A program made the translations under genes and the position numbers. The notes beneath the pieces are model-generated. The model saw only the letters and a program-made list of their open reading frames with translations, ran no database searches and was not told where the DNA came from. A DNA stretch of 64,000 nucleotides from Plotosus lineatus (Eukaryota; Chordata; Actinopteri; Siluriformes; Plotosidae), in assembly GCA_024760905.1 (NCBI GenBank), contig CM045737.1, positions 18,164,848 to 18,228,847 on the forward strand. Reading direction: 5' to 3'. Positions within the stretch are counted from its first letter, which is position 1; every line of letters begins with the position of its first letter. Below are positions 47,721-58,880 of this stretch, piece after piece.

Positions 47721-47796
47721 CACCAGTTAAAAGTCTGGACTCACCTATTCATTCTAACCAAATTAGGTGTGTCCAAACGTTTGACTGGTTCTGTAT
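47721..47796. mobile_element. Tiny inverted-repeat element with Tc1-like ends
   Basis: caccagttaaaagtctggac and its partner gtccaaacgtttgactgg face each other across a short spacer (ctattcattctaaccaaatt), with aggtgtgtcc next to it. The ends resemble the accagtcaaaagtttggaca-type terminus common in fish Tc1 elements. About 75 bp in total. Confidence 0.6.
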
Positions 47797-48555
47797 GTGT
47801 ATTTTTACTTGCACATGATGATCAAAAAAGATCGGACATGATTAATTTTGGTGTCATTTTTTTAGATCACAAAACCCAGCAATTTTAACGAGGGGTGTGT
47901 AGACTTTTTATATTTCACTACATGTCCTAATATGGAGTTTGTGAGCAAACTCCTGGCTCTCCTGTAACAGTAACTCATAAGAATTGTAGTTGGGTTTAAT
48001 CTGTTTGGAGTTTTCAGACACATATGTCATATGTCCTAATCTTAGAAATAAATCCATCTTTAGAAAGGGCCCACGTGGTGATCTAAGAAGCTCATGCTAG
48101 ATCAGTATTTAAATGGAAAAAGTAATTTTTTTCAGTGCTTGTAGACATACATTTGTGCATCTGGAGTGTCTAGCAACCCACAAACACTAAAATAAAACAT
48201 GGCAGTCAGTTTCATGACTACATAAATAAAAAACATGCAATTTAACAAAATGTTCAGATTTGCCTCTTTATGTACATAAGGGAGAGCATTAGAATGATAC
48301 TGCCCCAATCCGAGTACCTCCACACACAGCTATAGAGAGAAAACTGCCTCCTGGATACATACAGACCTTCTGGCATAATGTTAAAAGTCAGGTAAACATG
48401 GCAACTGCTTTGCCATTGATTGTACAGAAAAGCACAGAGTATAAAGCAGAGCTGAGTAAATTGCCTCAATCCAAGCCAATCACAGGAAAGCTATTTACAT
48501 ATTTAAATTTAAAGGCACAGCCACAAAACTAGCAGGTGCTATCCAGCAAAATTTT
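47797..48555. other. Nothing recognised
   Basis: No exon or repeat recognised. Confidence 0.5.
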
Positions 48556-48910
48556 CATCTTTTCCGTTCGGCCGTTCACTTTCAGGGGTCACCACAGCGA
48601 ATCCTCTGCCTCCATTTTCATGGAAGTCATTAATGATTCGCATATTCGATTTGGCATAGGTTTTTACGTCGGATGCCGTTCTTGACACAACCCTTTAGCA
48701 AGGGGCAGAAACACGCTGATGGCTATGCAGCTACTCTTTTCGAAAGTCAGCAATGGTTCTTTTACATTAACCTCTCACCATAGACATTGAGAGACATGGA
48801 CGGCTTTGATAACCCAGTTAGCTGCACTGCGGGGACCGTGGGACTTGGACCCCCAACCCTGGGATGAGGGATCCATCACCTTTTTAACCACCACACCACC
48901 ACAGCCCACA
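48556..48910 (-). repeat. SINE-A, near full length
   Basis: Antisense of the copy at 37955: begins with the RTE-like tail (cttttccgttcggccgttca, caggggtcaccacagcgaat), then gtttttacgtcggatgcc, gaaagtcagcaatggttc, aacccagttagctgcactg. The tRNA head (about 48840-48900) is decayed and the B box is not intact. Confidence 0.85.
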
Positions 48911-49015
48911 CAGCAAAGTTTTCATTCTGTGCTAAAATGGCATGAGGAAGGAAAAAAAAAAAAAGAATCCAGGAATTTTTTAAATAATCTATGGAGATTC
49001 GTGAATTTTGTAATA

Positions 49016-49959
49016 CAGACGCTCCCCTACTTGCGTTCATCCGTTTTATGTTTTTTTTTTCCAAAAAAAAAAAAAAAAGAAAAAAAAAAGTCAAATTTTG
49101 AGTTTTGACGTACATATGTAGTGACGCTGCGTCCATTGTTTACAAAACAACAGACTGAACGTGCTTTCCAGTTCAGTTATATAGCATGTTCCCCTAGTGT
49201 TAAGACGTCATCTCTGATCTTTGTGTTTACACTGTTTTGCAGACTTTTGTAACCCTAAGCAAATATGGTTGGTCAGAAGCGTAAGCCTACTAGAATGGGT
49301 GCAAGTCTCATACACAGAGATGAATTAACTATCTGCTCGGATCGGCACAATCTACCATGCATACTCAGTTAAGCAAAAAGAGTTGTAAAATGAATGAAAA
49401 CCTGAATCCAGAAAGGAAAGAGAACTCTTCGCTCTGCTGGTGATTTACATCGGTGCAGGCTGAGTACTAAACGAGTTCAATGGCGCCCTTGCTCATTTGA
49501 AATACCGGAAGTCCGTATAACCAGCGCTTTGTCTCAAGCACAGCCAGTACACTACTTTCGGTTCTGAGCGCCTTACATATTGATGTGACTCGGCTCAGCT
49601 TCATGTAAAGTGACCAGCCGTCGACCATCGGAACCATTTACAAGAAGAAAGATCTCATCATAGAGAATGTTAAAAGTTATATTTGATAATGTATTTGATA
49701 TTTGATGAGTGAATTTGATTAAAATTGATCTATTTGAAATTATTCTGCTTGAATTTAATTTATTTGAAATTAATGTTATTATTTTACAACGTTGTGTTTA
49801 TAATAATTGATTTAGGGGTGTTTTATGAGATACAGTAATGGTATTTATGGATGTATAGTGCAGTATAAGCGTCATACGTCATTGTAACAACTTGCATTCA
49901 CATTCAACTTATGTTTGGCCGTCCTGAACCAATTAAAAACGTAAGTTGGGGAGCGTCTG
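49016..49959 (+). mobile_element. Tigger-type transposon (family D), complete
   Basis: cagacgctcccctacttgcg and cgtaagttggggagcgtctg with TA at 49014-49015 and 49960-49961. A short coding start lies at 49265 (MVGQKRKPTRMGASLIHRDE) after an acceptor-like tttgcag, then stops. The 944-bp unit is otherwise non-coding. Its right end also appears, inverted, in the chimeric MITE at 5896. Confidence 0.85.
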
Positions 49960-50264
49960 TATTCTATTTTTCCCCTTGGTAATATGGCAAGCTTCAAGGA
50001 CTATAAGTAACAAGGACTAATTTGGATCACAGGGGTTTCACAACATTATATCTAACGTGTGCTCACACAACAATGATCATGAATCGGATTCACCCTGATC
50101 TTATTCTGGGGTTACATCAGAGAAGGGCTGTTTCATTTTAATAGGTTGTCTTTTTAAAAGGGTCCCTTGTACAATTTTAAGAAGACACTTTCATACTTAA
50201 TGAAAATAGCCGAAAAGAAAAAGCCAAAAGGAAGACAGACAGACACACACACACACACACAATA

Positions 50265-50510
50265 TACTGTTTATATATATTATCAATAAATTGCAGTACA
50301 AAATTAAAATGTTTACTTAATCATTAATACATTTTACTTCATTATTACTGTACTAACGAGTAAGACTGTCCATAGAATGTGTTTAAGAAGCATATTTTAG
50401 CGTATGTAATATCATACATAGGGTTTTATTTACGGGTAAATAGCTCACGGAATTTCTTGATCTGCGGGAAGGGCCGGAACCGAACCCCCGCAAAAAACAA
50501 GGGCCTACTG
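50265..50510 (+). mobile_element. Tigger family A right-end fragment
   Basis: Matches 6390-6684 (gtgtttaagaagcatatttt, agcgtatgtaat, gggccggaacc, gggcctactg) and ends at TA 50511-50512. 5' truncated; a CA array precedes it. Confidence 0.82.
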
Positions 50511-50530
50511 TACAACTATTCCACCAAGGC

Positions 50531-50791
50531 CAGTGCTTCTCAAATAGTGGGGCGCACGGTATAATGACCCGGGGGAACATGCTTTTTTTGCCATACTGTT
50601 CTAGAATTATGTGTAATTGCGCATCCACTCCAGTAGTTGGCAGTGGCGCTCTCATTGTCGCGCTATAGTGTAGGGAAAAATGCACCGAGCAAACGATATA
50701 AAGTGCAGTAAACATGATAGTCGTGCACAGGGGGCTTCTGATTTTTTTTCCCCCTAGAGAGAGTGTCACAGAAAATAATTGAGAATCACTG
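50531..50791. mobile_element. hAT-type MITE with target-site duplication
   Basis: cagtgcttctcaaatagtgg and aattgagaatcactg are imperfect inverted repeats of the hAT type. Flanks accaaggc (50523-50530) and cacaaggc (50792-50799) form an 8-bp duplication that differs by a local indel. 261 bp, non-coding. Confidence 0.75.
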
Positions 50792-50799
50792 CACAAGGC

Positions 50800-50981
50800 A
50801 TTCTTGGAACATGGAGGAATACACGTGGAAGAATATGAGGCTCATCGCCTCGAAAAAACATTTCCAGGAGAGCTCGTAAAGTGAATTTTTGCTCGTTGGA
50901 TGGAGCAGATTTTTGGTGGGTTTGAAGCTCGTATCATGGAAAAAGTGTTATCAAGGACACTCATTAGATAAGGTACCACTG
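50800..50981 (+). mobile_element. Tigger-like right-end fragment
   Basis: Ends gataaggtaccactg followed by TA, like family C, but the preceding body (gagctcgtaaagtgaat, gaagctcgtatcatgg) differs from family C. Left boundary not defined. Confidence 0.6.
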
Positions 50982-51106
50982 TAGACCATAATGGCATTGA
51001 TGCATATTATAAAACATATGGTACATATCCGAACAAAATCGGTTAAAATATCTCAATATCATGTGAACGCATCTTTTAAATGTAAAGAAATAAAATTTAC
51101 TAACAA

Positions 51107-51306
51107 GGCGGCACAGTGGTGCAGAGGGTAGCACCTGTGCCTCACGGCAAAAGGGTCCTGGGCTCTATTCCCAGGCTTGGTGCATTTTTGCGTGGAGTTT
51201 GCATGTTCTCCCTGCGATTGCGTGCGTTTCTCCGGGTACTGCAGTTTCCTCCAACAGTTCAAAAATTTGTACAGTAGCCTAATTGGCGGTTCCAAATCAC
51301 CCCTAG

Positions 51307-51357
<51 letters not shown>

Positions 51358-51490
51358 CGCGCGCACATGCTAGCACTGCAATGTCCTCAAGCTGTTCAGG
51401 GTGTACCCCACCCTAGCCTAAAGTCAGCAGGGATGGGCACCAGCCTTCCAATGACTCTAAATAGAACTAAGTGGCTTGGAAAATGTATGA
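51107..51490 (+). repeat. L2-tailed SINE with internal GT/GC array
   Basis: Clear head gcggcacagtggtgcagagg, gtagcacctgtgcctcacgg, ggtcctgggctctattccc, gtttgcatgttctccctgcg, gcagtttcctccaacag, then a (GT)n(GC)n array (51309-51365) at the position normally held by a short gtgtgtg, then ctgttcagggtgtaccccac and the tail gtggcttggaaaatg. Confidence 0.88.
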
Positions 51491-51686
51491 ATAAATGTAC
51501 TGTATATCATTAGCAAACTTACTTTTCTAATTAAAAACATTGTTGATGTCATGTAATAAGAATAAAATGTGCAGCAGGATCAATCATATCCATTATGCCA
51601 CACCACATAAACACAAAGAGGTTCTCTTTGCATAATATATCCCATCCTTTTATTCCTTACACAATGCACAACCAACTATCCACGTA

Positions 51687-53438
51687 CCGTATTTTCCGGA
51701 CTACAAGTCGCACTTTTTTTTTTATATACTTTGGCTGAAGATGCGACGTATACTCCAGAACGACTTAGATGTGAAATTACATAGAATTCTGCTCGGCATA
51801 ATAACAGACATAATTTCAGATGTTTGTTATTTTTACACTCACAACCACAAGAGGGCACTCTAGGCTTGGGTACCAGTACCTGCTCATCCACCACTGAAAA
51901 AATGTCCCCAAAAAGAAAATCCTATTCTGTGGATTACAAGATGCAAATAGTGAAATATGCAGCAGAAAATGGTAGTCGAGCAACAGAACGTTTGGCATGA
52001 ACAAGAAACTTGTGAGGGACTGGAGAAAAGCAGTTTGCTGCAATGAAGAAAAATGAACGATTGCTGCAATGAAGAAAACAAAAAAAATGCTAATCATAGG
52101 CTAGATGAAAAGCTAGATGGCCACAGGTAGAGGAACAAGCTCACACATGGGTGCTTGAGCAACATGCTGCAGGGAGGGGCTTGTCAACAGCGCTGTTGCG
52201 TCGCCACACCCAGGTAGTGAAATATAAACAATTTTACGTGTTTATTTTCACGCTGACAACTGCAAGAGGGCAAGAAGAGGGCAGAAAAGCAGGGGTTATT
52301 ACTGCAATAAAAAAAATTTAAAAAAAGCTAATCGCGGGCTAAAACCTGGAGGAACAAGCTCACACATGGGGGTTTGAGCAGCGTGCTGCAGGGAGAGGCT
52401 TGTCAATACAGTCACCCCTTGAATTTCGCGGATAATATAGACTAGACCTGGCCGCGATAATAGAAAGTAGGATCATCCGCGAAGTAGGATTACCCCTTTC
52501 ATTTCTACCATACGTATATGTTTTCGTGTCTATACAATATCAAGAAGTGTATATGAAACGTTACACAGTTATATGCATATGTAAATACTGTAATATATTT
52601 CAATACAATTTATATATATAAATAAATACTTTAAGTACTGTACTAACCTCTGACAATAGCTCTTCTCCGTTTGATCTTAATCTTAGTCTTTTTTGATGTA
52701 ACGCACAGGAGATTAATTTATGCCGTAATCGCGTGCTACATGGGCATACGTATTACCCACCATCAGCATATCTAGCAACTTCACTTTTTCTTGGGCTCAT
52801 TGGATGCCTTAGATGGTGCAGGACATTCAAAAACACTATTAGATCACAAAATCATAAAAATTCCCGCGGGAATGTGCGAGGCTACAGCATCACGCGTCTA
52901 AGCCAATCAGCTTGCGAAATTTAGTTGAGTGGGTGGTCCCTGCCTGAACTGGGACTGGAGGAGGCACTTCAGTCTCTCGTTTGTAAACAATGGACGCAGC
53001 CTGCCTTGAGTCCCTGCCTTCCACTTGCTTACATGAGAGTTTCAGATCGAATTTTGAATGAATATTTTTTGATTTTGGATACTTGAGAAAATACCACGAT
53101 GCACCGAGGCCGCAAAATTCAAGTCGTGAAGTGGCAAGGGATGACTGTAGTGCAGTTGCGTCTCCACGTCCAGGTAGTTGTCAAGGAGATGAATATAAAT
53201 GACTTTTTTGTGAGGACTTTCTTGGGCGTTACCGCTTCATGTAACGCAACCACCTTCTATCAGAATGAGAACCACAACGTCACAAACTGCCAGCAGATTT
53301 CCAAGCCAAGGTAGACAGTTTCCATGATTTTGTGACTTATAGCTCAGTGCAACTTATGCTTTTATTTTCTTCTTCATTATGCATTTTTTGGAAAGTGCAA
53401 CTTGTACTCCAGAGCAACATATAGTCTGGAAAATACGG
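51687..53438 (+). mobile_element. pogo-like transposon (family F), longest copy, with nested element
   Basis: ccgtattttccggactacaa to gtctggaaaatacgg with TA at 51685-51686 and 53439-53440. From 51903 the plus strand reads, with frameshifts, SPKRKSYSVDYKMQIVKYAA, the Brinker-type DNA-binding domain, then AHTWVLEQHAAGRGLSTALLR-like sequence near 52139-52200. A stretch of about 140 bp covering the latter is repeated at about 52270-52406. A family E-related element (52409-53147) separates the LST from VQLRLHVQVVVKEMNINDF (from about 53150). The DDE catalytic domain is missing. Confidence 0.85.
52409..53147. mobile_element. Family E-related MITE nested in the pogo-like element
   Basis: cagtcaccccttgaatttcg to gcaagggatgactg with TA at 52407-52408 and 53148-53149. 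The left part shares gcgaagtaggatta with the outer arm of the foldback at 7748; the right end accacgatgcaccgaggccg matches the inner, central sequence of that foldback. It interrupts the host at gcttgtcaa / gtgcagttgcg, contiguous in the copy at 35948. Confidence 0.82.
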
Positions 53439-53454
53439 TACACGTCATGTCAAT

Positions 53455-53630
53455 TTTCCCATCTAGAATTAGGGTCACAAACAGGCTGGCGCCCATCTCC
53501 GCTGTCTCTAGACGAGGGCAGAGTGCACAATGGACAGCACGCCAGTCCACCGCAGGACACCCTGTTGGAAATGCACCTACTCTTGCCGAAAGTCAGCAAT
53601 GGCTCTTTTACGGTCATGTTCAAAAAAATA
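53455..53630 (-). repeat. L2-type tail joined to SINE-A fragment
   Basis: gaattagggtcacaaacagg, gcgcccatctccgctgtc and ccagtccaccgcaggac are antisense L2-type tail; from about 53570 ctcttgccgaaagtcagc and aatggctcttttac are SINE-A body. Same arrangement as at 2255-2512. Confidence 0.65.
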
Positions 53631-53791
53631 CGAGTCAGACATCACTAACCTGATCAATCAGTGATTTTGGTAGAAATTAAATTTCTACACGGCAGATAAT
53701 TTACTAGCAGGTATCAGAGACTAATAGAATCCAACAGACCCAGCAGTCATGACATGCTGATTCTGTGCAATTTAATCACTAATTGAAAGGG

Positions 53792-55187
53792 GCATGTTAA
53801 AAATAATAGCAGTGTGGAGTTCAATTAGTGACGTCATTCATTCTTTGAAAAAACAGGTGGCATCTATTGCCTGATTTAAGGAAGGAAGAAGATAAATGAT
53901 GTATATGCTGGTTATAGTGCATTTCTCTCTGAAATTCTGAGGAAAATGTGTCCGTCCAGATACTGTTCAGAAGAACAGAATACACTTGATTAAAAATTTG
54001 ATTGGTGAAGGGAAACCATATAAAGTGCAAAAAAATGAGAGGCTGCTCAGGTTAAATGATCACAAATGCTTTAAAATGTCAACCAAAATCTGAAAAACGT
54101 GGAATAAACCAAAAAAAAAAAAAAATTCGATTGGATAGGAGAAGAGCCAAAATGGCAAGGAGTCTGCCAACAATCAGCTCCAGAAAGATCAAAAAAGGTC
54201 TAAAGTTACCTGTACGTCCTGTTACAATTAGAAAATGCCTATGGGAAGCCAAACTATCAGCAAGAAGCCCCTGCAAAGTTCCCAGACGTGCTGAAGAAGT
54301 TACAATTTACCAAAGAGCACACTGACTGGTCTAAAGAGAAACAACACATTTTTGTGGACTGACGAAAAATAAGATTGTTCTTTGAGTTTAGTGGCCCCCT
54401 ATACAACCCCCAAACACTGAATTCAACTCACAGTACACTGTGAAGACAGTAAAATGTGGTGGCACGGCATCATGATATGGGGCCGTTTCTCATACAATGG
54501 TGTCGAGCCCATTTATCACGTCCCAAGGATCACGGATCAGTTTGAATACATCAGAAAACTTGATGTTGCACTGCCTTGTGCTGAAGAGGAAATGCTCTTG
54601 AAATGGGTTCCAACGAGACAACGACCCTAAACACACCAGTAAAAGGGACATCTTGGGTCCAGACCAACAAGATTGGCATTATGGAGCTGCCTGTCAATCT
54701 CCAGACTTTAATCCAATAGAAAACGTGTGAGGTGACATCAAAAATGTAGTTTCTGAGGCAAAACCAGGAAATACAGAAGAACTGTGGAATGTGGTCCAGT
54801 CATTCTGGGCTGGAAAACCTGTTCAGAGGTGCCAGAAGTTGGTCGACGCCACAACACAGATGTGCAGCAGTTCTCAGAAACCGTGATTATGCAACTAAAT
54901 ATTAGTTCACTGATTCAAAGGAAAACAAAATCTGACATTTCAGTTTATACAGTGAATGTTTCAGTTTGTAAAGATGAAAGCAGACACTGATATTTTTATC
55001 ACTGTAATATTCACTTTTCTTCAATCTCTTTAAAGAAATAACACAAATTTGACATTTTCTTCATGTTCTGATTTGGAATAGAATGTGTCGTGTTCCCAAT
55101 GCATTTGCGTGGATATGAATCTATAAGGATTTTGAGCTTTATTCACTTTTTTAAAAACATACTGCTATTATTTTGAACACAACTGCA
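53792..55187 (+). mobile_element. Tc1-like transposon, inactivated
   Basis: Left end atgttaaaaataatagcagt and, inverted, right end actgctattattttgaacac. The plus strand keeps scattered transposase blocks: ARMARSLPTISSRKI near 54150 (DNA-binding), FVD*RK at about 54353 (first catalytic Asp region), DNDPKHT at 54617-54637 (second Asp), SPDFNPIEN at about 54698-54725 (third acidic residue). Many stops and frameshifts. About 1.4 kb, the usual Tc1 size. Confidence 0.88.
54130..54870 (+). pseudogene. Tc1 transposase relic
   Basis: Degenerate coding region with the paired-like DNA-binding part, then the DDE part. The motifs listed in the element entry lie in three different frames, so at least two indels and several stops separate them. 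Confidence 0.8.
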
Positions 55188-55335
55188 TGTGCCTCTCCCC
55201 AGAGACAGTGAGAGACTTGGCTGGCCTTTGATAGCCCATTTAACTGCACTGGGGGGACAGCAGTGACAACTCTGTGATAGTACGGCTCAAACCCTTGACC
55301 TTCGGATCAGTAAGCCAGCACCCTTGTACATCACA
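55188..55335 (-). repeat. SINE-A 5' fragment
   Basis: Antisense of the SINE-A head and first body part: gacagtgagagacttggctg, cccatttaactgcactgggg, cggctcaaacccttgacct (decayed B box), tcggatcagtaagccagcac. It starts at the outer end of the Tc1 element. Confidence 0.8.
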
Positions 55336-55649
55336 TGAAAAGGAAAAACCTTCATAATATAAATGAGGTCGACGGAGTTCGCGTCACTTAAAAGCCGAAA
55401 AGTTTCTCTACCTCAGTCTGTTTTTCATTTTTGCAGTCCTACTCAATCAACACTAACATGTAAGCTGCTTAGCGGAGTGCTAAGAGAATATTACTGTTTC
55501 CTTTTGCCACTGATCCAGATTAGGAGAAGAGCCGGCAACACACATTAACACCCTTATTGCTGTCCCTCATCTAACACACTGCCTCATTTGTGTATTGCTG
55601 CCATGCTGCTCCTCCTTGGGTTACACAGTGTATCGTTTGTGTGCGCGAT

Positions 55650-55776
55650 TTTATATATATATATATATATATAAGAAGAGAGTAAACATATATATATATA
55701 TATATATAGTATATATATATAGTATATATATAAGATACATATATATATAGTACATATATATATAGTATATATATAA
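55650..55776. repeat. TA-rich tract containing a duplicated LINE 5' junction
   Basis: TA blocks separated by AGTA units. The 17-mer taagaagagagtaaaca occurs at 55672-55688 and again at 55774-55790, where it forms the 5' boundary of the RTE LINE. Confidence 0.9.
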
Positions 55777-55827
55777 GAAGAGAGTAAACAGGAGTACAGG
55801 GAGACACAGCGTAAGGCGAAGGTAGCA

Positions 55828-56211
55828 GTGTCAAAGGCCAAACAGAGGGCGTATGATGACTTGTATGATAGGTTGAACAGTAAGGAGGGAGAAAATGATC
55901 TATACAGGTTAGCACAGCAGAGAAATAGAGATGGGAAAGACGTGCAGCAAGTTAGAGTGATAAAGGACAGAGAGGGAAATGTATTGACTGATGACAGAAG
56001 TGTGCTGGGAAGATGGAAAGAGTACTTTGAAGAGCTGATGAATGAGGAAAATGAGAGAGAAAAAAGAGTAGAAGGGGTGACCGTTGAGGAGCAGGAAGTA
56101 GCAAAGATTAGTAAGGGAGAAGTGAGGAGGGCATTGAAGAGGATGAAGAGTGGAAAGGCAGTTGGCCCTGATGACATACCAGTTGAGGTATGGAAGTGTC
56201 TAGGGAGGTAG
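55828..56211 (+). pseudogene. RTE LINE ORF segment 1 (linker and start of RT)
   Basis: Open from upstream through YFEELMNEENEREKRVEGVTV to GPDDIPVEVWKCLG, showing that endonuclease-linker and RT are one frame in the parent element. It is broken at about 56203 by a one-base deletion. Confidence 0.88.
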
Positions 56212-57101
56212 CAGTAGATTTTCTGACAAGAATATTCAACAAGGTCTTAGAAAGTGAGCAGATGCCAGAGGAATGGAGGAGAAGTGTGCTTGTGCCCATT
56301 TTTAAGAACAAGGGCGATGTACAGAGTTGTGGCAACTACAGAGGGATAAAGTTGATGAGCCATACAATGAAGCTATGGGAAAGAATAGTGGAAGCAAGAC
56401 TAAGGGCAGAGGTCAGCATTTGTGAACAACAGTTTGGTTTCATGCCAAGAAAGAGCACCACAGATGCAGTGTTTGCTTTGAGGATGTTAATAGAGAAGTA
56501 CAGAGAAGGTCAGAAGGAGCTGCATTGTGCCTTTGTGGATCTGGAGAAAGCATATGACAGGGTGCCGAGAGAAGAACTGTGGTATTGTATGAGGAAGTCT
56601 GGAGTGACAGAGAAGTATGTTAGAGTGGTGCAGGACATGTATGATAGATGTAAGACAGTGGTGAGGTGTGCTGTCGGTGTGACAGAAGAGTTCAAGGTGG
56701 AGGTGGGACTACATCAAGGGTCAGCTCTCAGCCCCTTCTTGTTTGCTATGGTGATGGACAGGCTAACAGATGAGGTTAGACAAGAATCTCCATGGACTAT
56801 GATGTTTGCAGATGACATTGTGATCTGTAGTGAGAGCAGAGACCAAGTGGAGGAAAATCTAGAGAGGTGGAGGTATGCCCTGGAAAGGAGGGGATTGAAG
56901 GTTAGTCTTAGTAAGACAGAATACATGTGTGTGAACGACAAGGACCCAAGAGGAACTTTGAGGTTACAGGGGGCAGAGATAAAGAAGGTGGAGGATTTTA
57001 AGTACTTAGGCTCAACAATCCAGAGCAATGGAGAGTGTGGAAAAGAGGTGAAGAAGTGCGTGCAGGCAGGTTGGAATGGATGGAGAAAAGTGTCGGTGTG
57101 A
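56190..57101 (+). pseudogene. RTE LINE ORF segment 2 (reverse transcriptase)
   Basis: Holds [51 protein letters not shown] and FADDIVI in order, matching copy 1 residue for residue over almost all positions. It stops after GWRKVSV at a one-base deletion. Confidence 0.9.
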
Positions 57102-57559
57102 TGTGTGATAGGAGAGTATCGGCAAGAATGAAGGGAAAAGTGTACAAGACGGTGATGAGGCCAGCAATGTTGTATGGTTTAGAGACAGTGGCCCTGGGGA
57201 AAAGACAGGAGTCAGAGTTGGAGGTAGCAGAGATGAAAATGTTGAGGTTCTCTTTGGGAGTAACGAGGATGGATAGGATCAGAAATGAGTATATCAGAGG
57301 GACAGCCCATGTTAGATGTTTTGGAGACAAAGTCAGAGAGGCTAGATTGAGATGGTTTGGACATGTACAGAGGAGGGATAGTGAGTATATTGGTCGTAGG
57401 ATGCTGAGGTTGGAACTACCAGGCAAAAGGCCCAGAGGAAGACCAAAGAGAAGATTTATGGATGCAGTGAAGGCGGACATGAAGGTCGTTGGAGTAAGAG
57501 TAGAAGATGCAGAGGATAGGGAGAGATGGAGGCAGATCATTTGCTGTGGCGACCCCTGA
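57035..57559 (+). pseudogene. RTE LINE ORF segment 3 (C-terminal region)
   Basis: In its true frame from about 57095: VMCDRRVSARMKGKVYKT, RLRWFGHVQRRDSEYIGRRM, PRGRPKRRFMDAVK and the terminal ICCGDP before the stop. Residues before 57095 in this frame are out-of-frame sequence. Confidence 0.88.
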
Positions 57560-57588
57560 AGGGAACAGCCGAAAGGAAAAGAAGAAGG

Positions 57589-58497
57589 AGATATATGGCC
57601 TTTTTCGTATCCTGCATTTTTCTTAAGTTGAACTGCATTTTGCATGTGAAATACGTGATTCGTTCCAAGGCTCCCAATACTACCCCTAAACCCTTTAAAA
57701 ATGATAAAAGTACACCAATTTTGTATGAAATATGTATTAAATATATGTGTTAAAAGTAAAAGAATATTATTTGCCTTTTTTTAAATGTCTCGAACCACCC
57801 ATGCGACGCTTTAAAGTCTGGGGGTTGCTGGTCCGAAGAACCCTCACCCCCACCTTTCCCTCCTTCACAAGGTCCTTAAATATGGCGGTTGCTTTTTCAA
57901 AAATAATCTCCTCCGTCACTGTACCTCCGCTTTTAAGGCCTCCTTCTGCTTCAATATCGTCCTGATTGTAGAGGGGTTTTGGCCATATTCCTTTGCGATT
58001 TCGCTCAACCGAATCTCACTTTCGTTTTTTGGGTTTTTTTTTTTATCTTCTCCTGTTTTACTTTTATTGATAACAGAGCCCGCTTCTTCTTTTCAGTCTC
58101 ATCAAAATCACTTTCTTGGAGCTCATGATTTTAATAATGAAAAATAACGATGCAATAAGCACACTCAAAAAAAATCTCACGAACCAACAGTGCAACACTC
58201 CTTCACGCTTGTGCCAAACAATTGAGTCGAAGGCACACGAAAAGCATTATCGGTACAGTACTGTATTACGGAGATTCAGCTCCCTCTTAGCCAATAGGAG
58301 GCCAGCGGGGCGGGGTGTTGGGAGACAGCCAATGGGAAAGCAACTTGTGCATTGTTTGAATGGTGCGTTTGAATTTTTAAGATGGCGCTTTCGTAATGTG
58401 AACTTGTTTCGTATCCAGAGACAAAAATTTTAGGAAAATGTGTTTCATAACCTGCATTTTTTGTTTGGTGAGACTTTCGTAAAGTGAGGTTCCACTG
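57589..58497 (-). mobile_element. Tigger family C, transposase-exon-bearing copy, left terminus lost
   Basis: The right-hand terminus (minus-strand start) is cagtggaacctcactttacg at 58497 downward, then TA. The minus strand carries the leader (gcattggctgtctcccaac-like, near 58320) and the N-terminal transposase exon (about 58130 down to 57775): pieces read EIAKEYG, ILKQKEALKAE, AIFKDLVKEG and FKASHGWFE before a donor-like ggcaaat. The other terminus should begin about 45 bp further left but is replaced by the RTE LINE end at 57588. Confidence 0.8.
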
Positions 58498-58759
58498 TAA
58501 ATATAATATAAAAAAGGCAGAACATATGCAAACACACATACACACCCACAAACACTATTGAAGGATTATTGATGCATATGACTGGAATCGGCAAATAGAT
58601 CCTGAAGTTATGTTTTCTGTGACGATCTTATCTGACCTCTCACAACTATTCCAGCCTAAAGCCATGTGAAAACTGGGGGTCACAATATGTTCCAGAACTT
58701 CTCAGAAGCTCTTTTTTAATCTATTGTGCAGCGAATGCTTTATCCAAATTGGGCAGAAT

Positions 58760-58880
58760 TCCATCCATCCGTATTTCTCATCCATCATGGTCATGGACGA
58801 AGCTGGAGCCATTTACAGCTGATATCAGGCGAGATGTTGGCTACACCCTCAACAGGTCAAAAAATCTATCACAGTGCTTG
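58760..58880 (-). repeat. L2-type tail fragment
   Basis: ccatccatccgtatttctca, gaagctggagccatttacag, ctgatatcaggcgagatg, gctacaccctcaacaggtc: antisense L2-type 3' end. Confidence 0.7.

Larger units (their letters stand above)
55777..57588 (+). mobile_element. RTE-clade LINE, 5'-truncated, copy 2
   Basis: 1.8 kb nearly identical to 28535-30344 of copy 1, with about ten differences noticed. It begins within the linker region and ends in gaaaggaaaagaagaagg. Frame status differs from copy 1: the GA missing there is present here, but a G is missing near 56203 and a C near 57092, so the coding region is in three frames. RT catalytic FADD is present (about 56807-56818). No clear target-site duplication, because the left flank is a TA tract. 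Confidence 0.93.
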
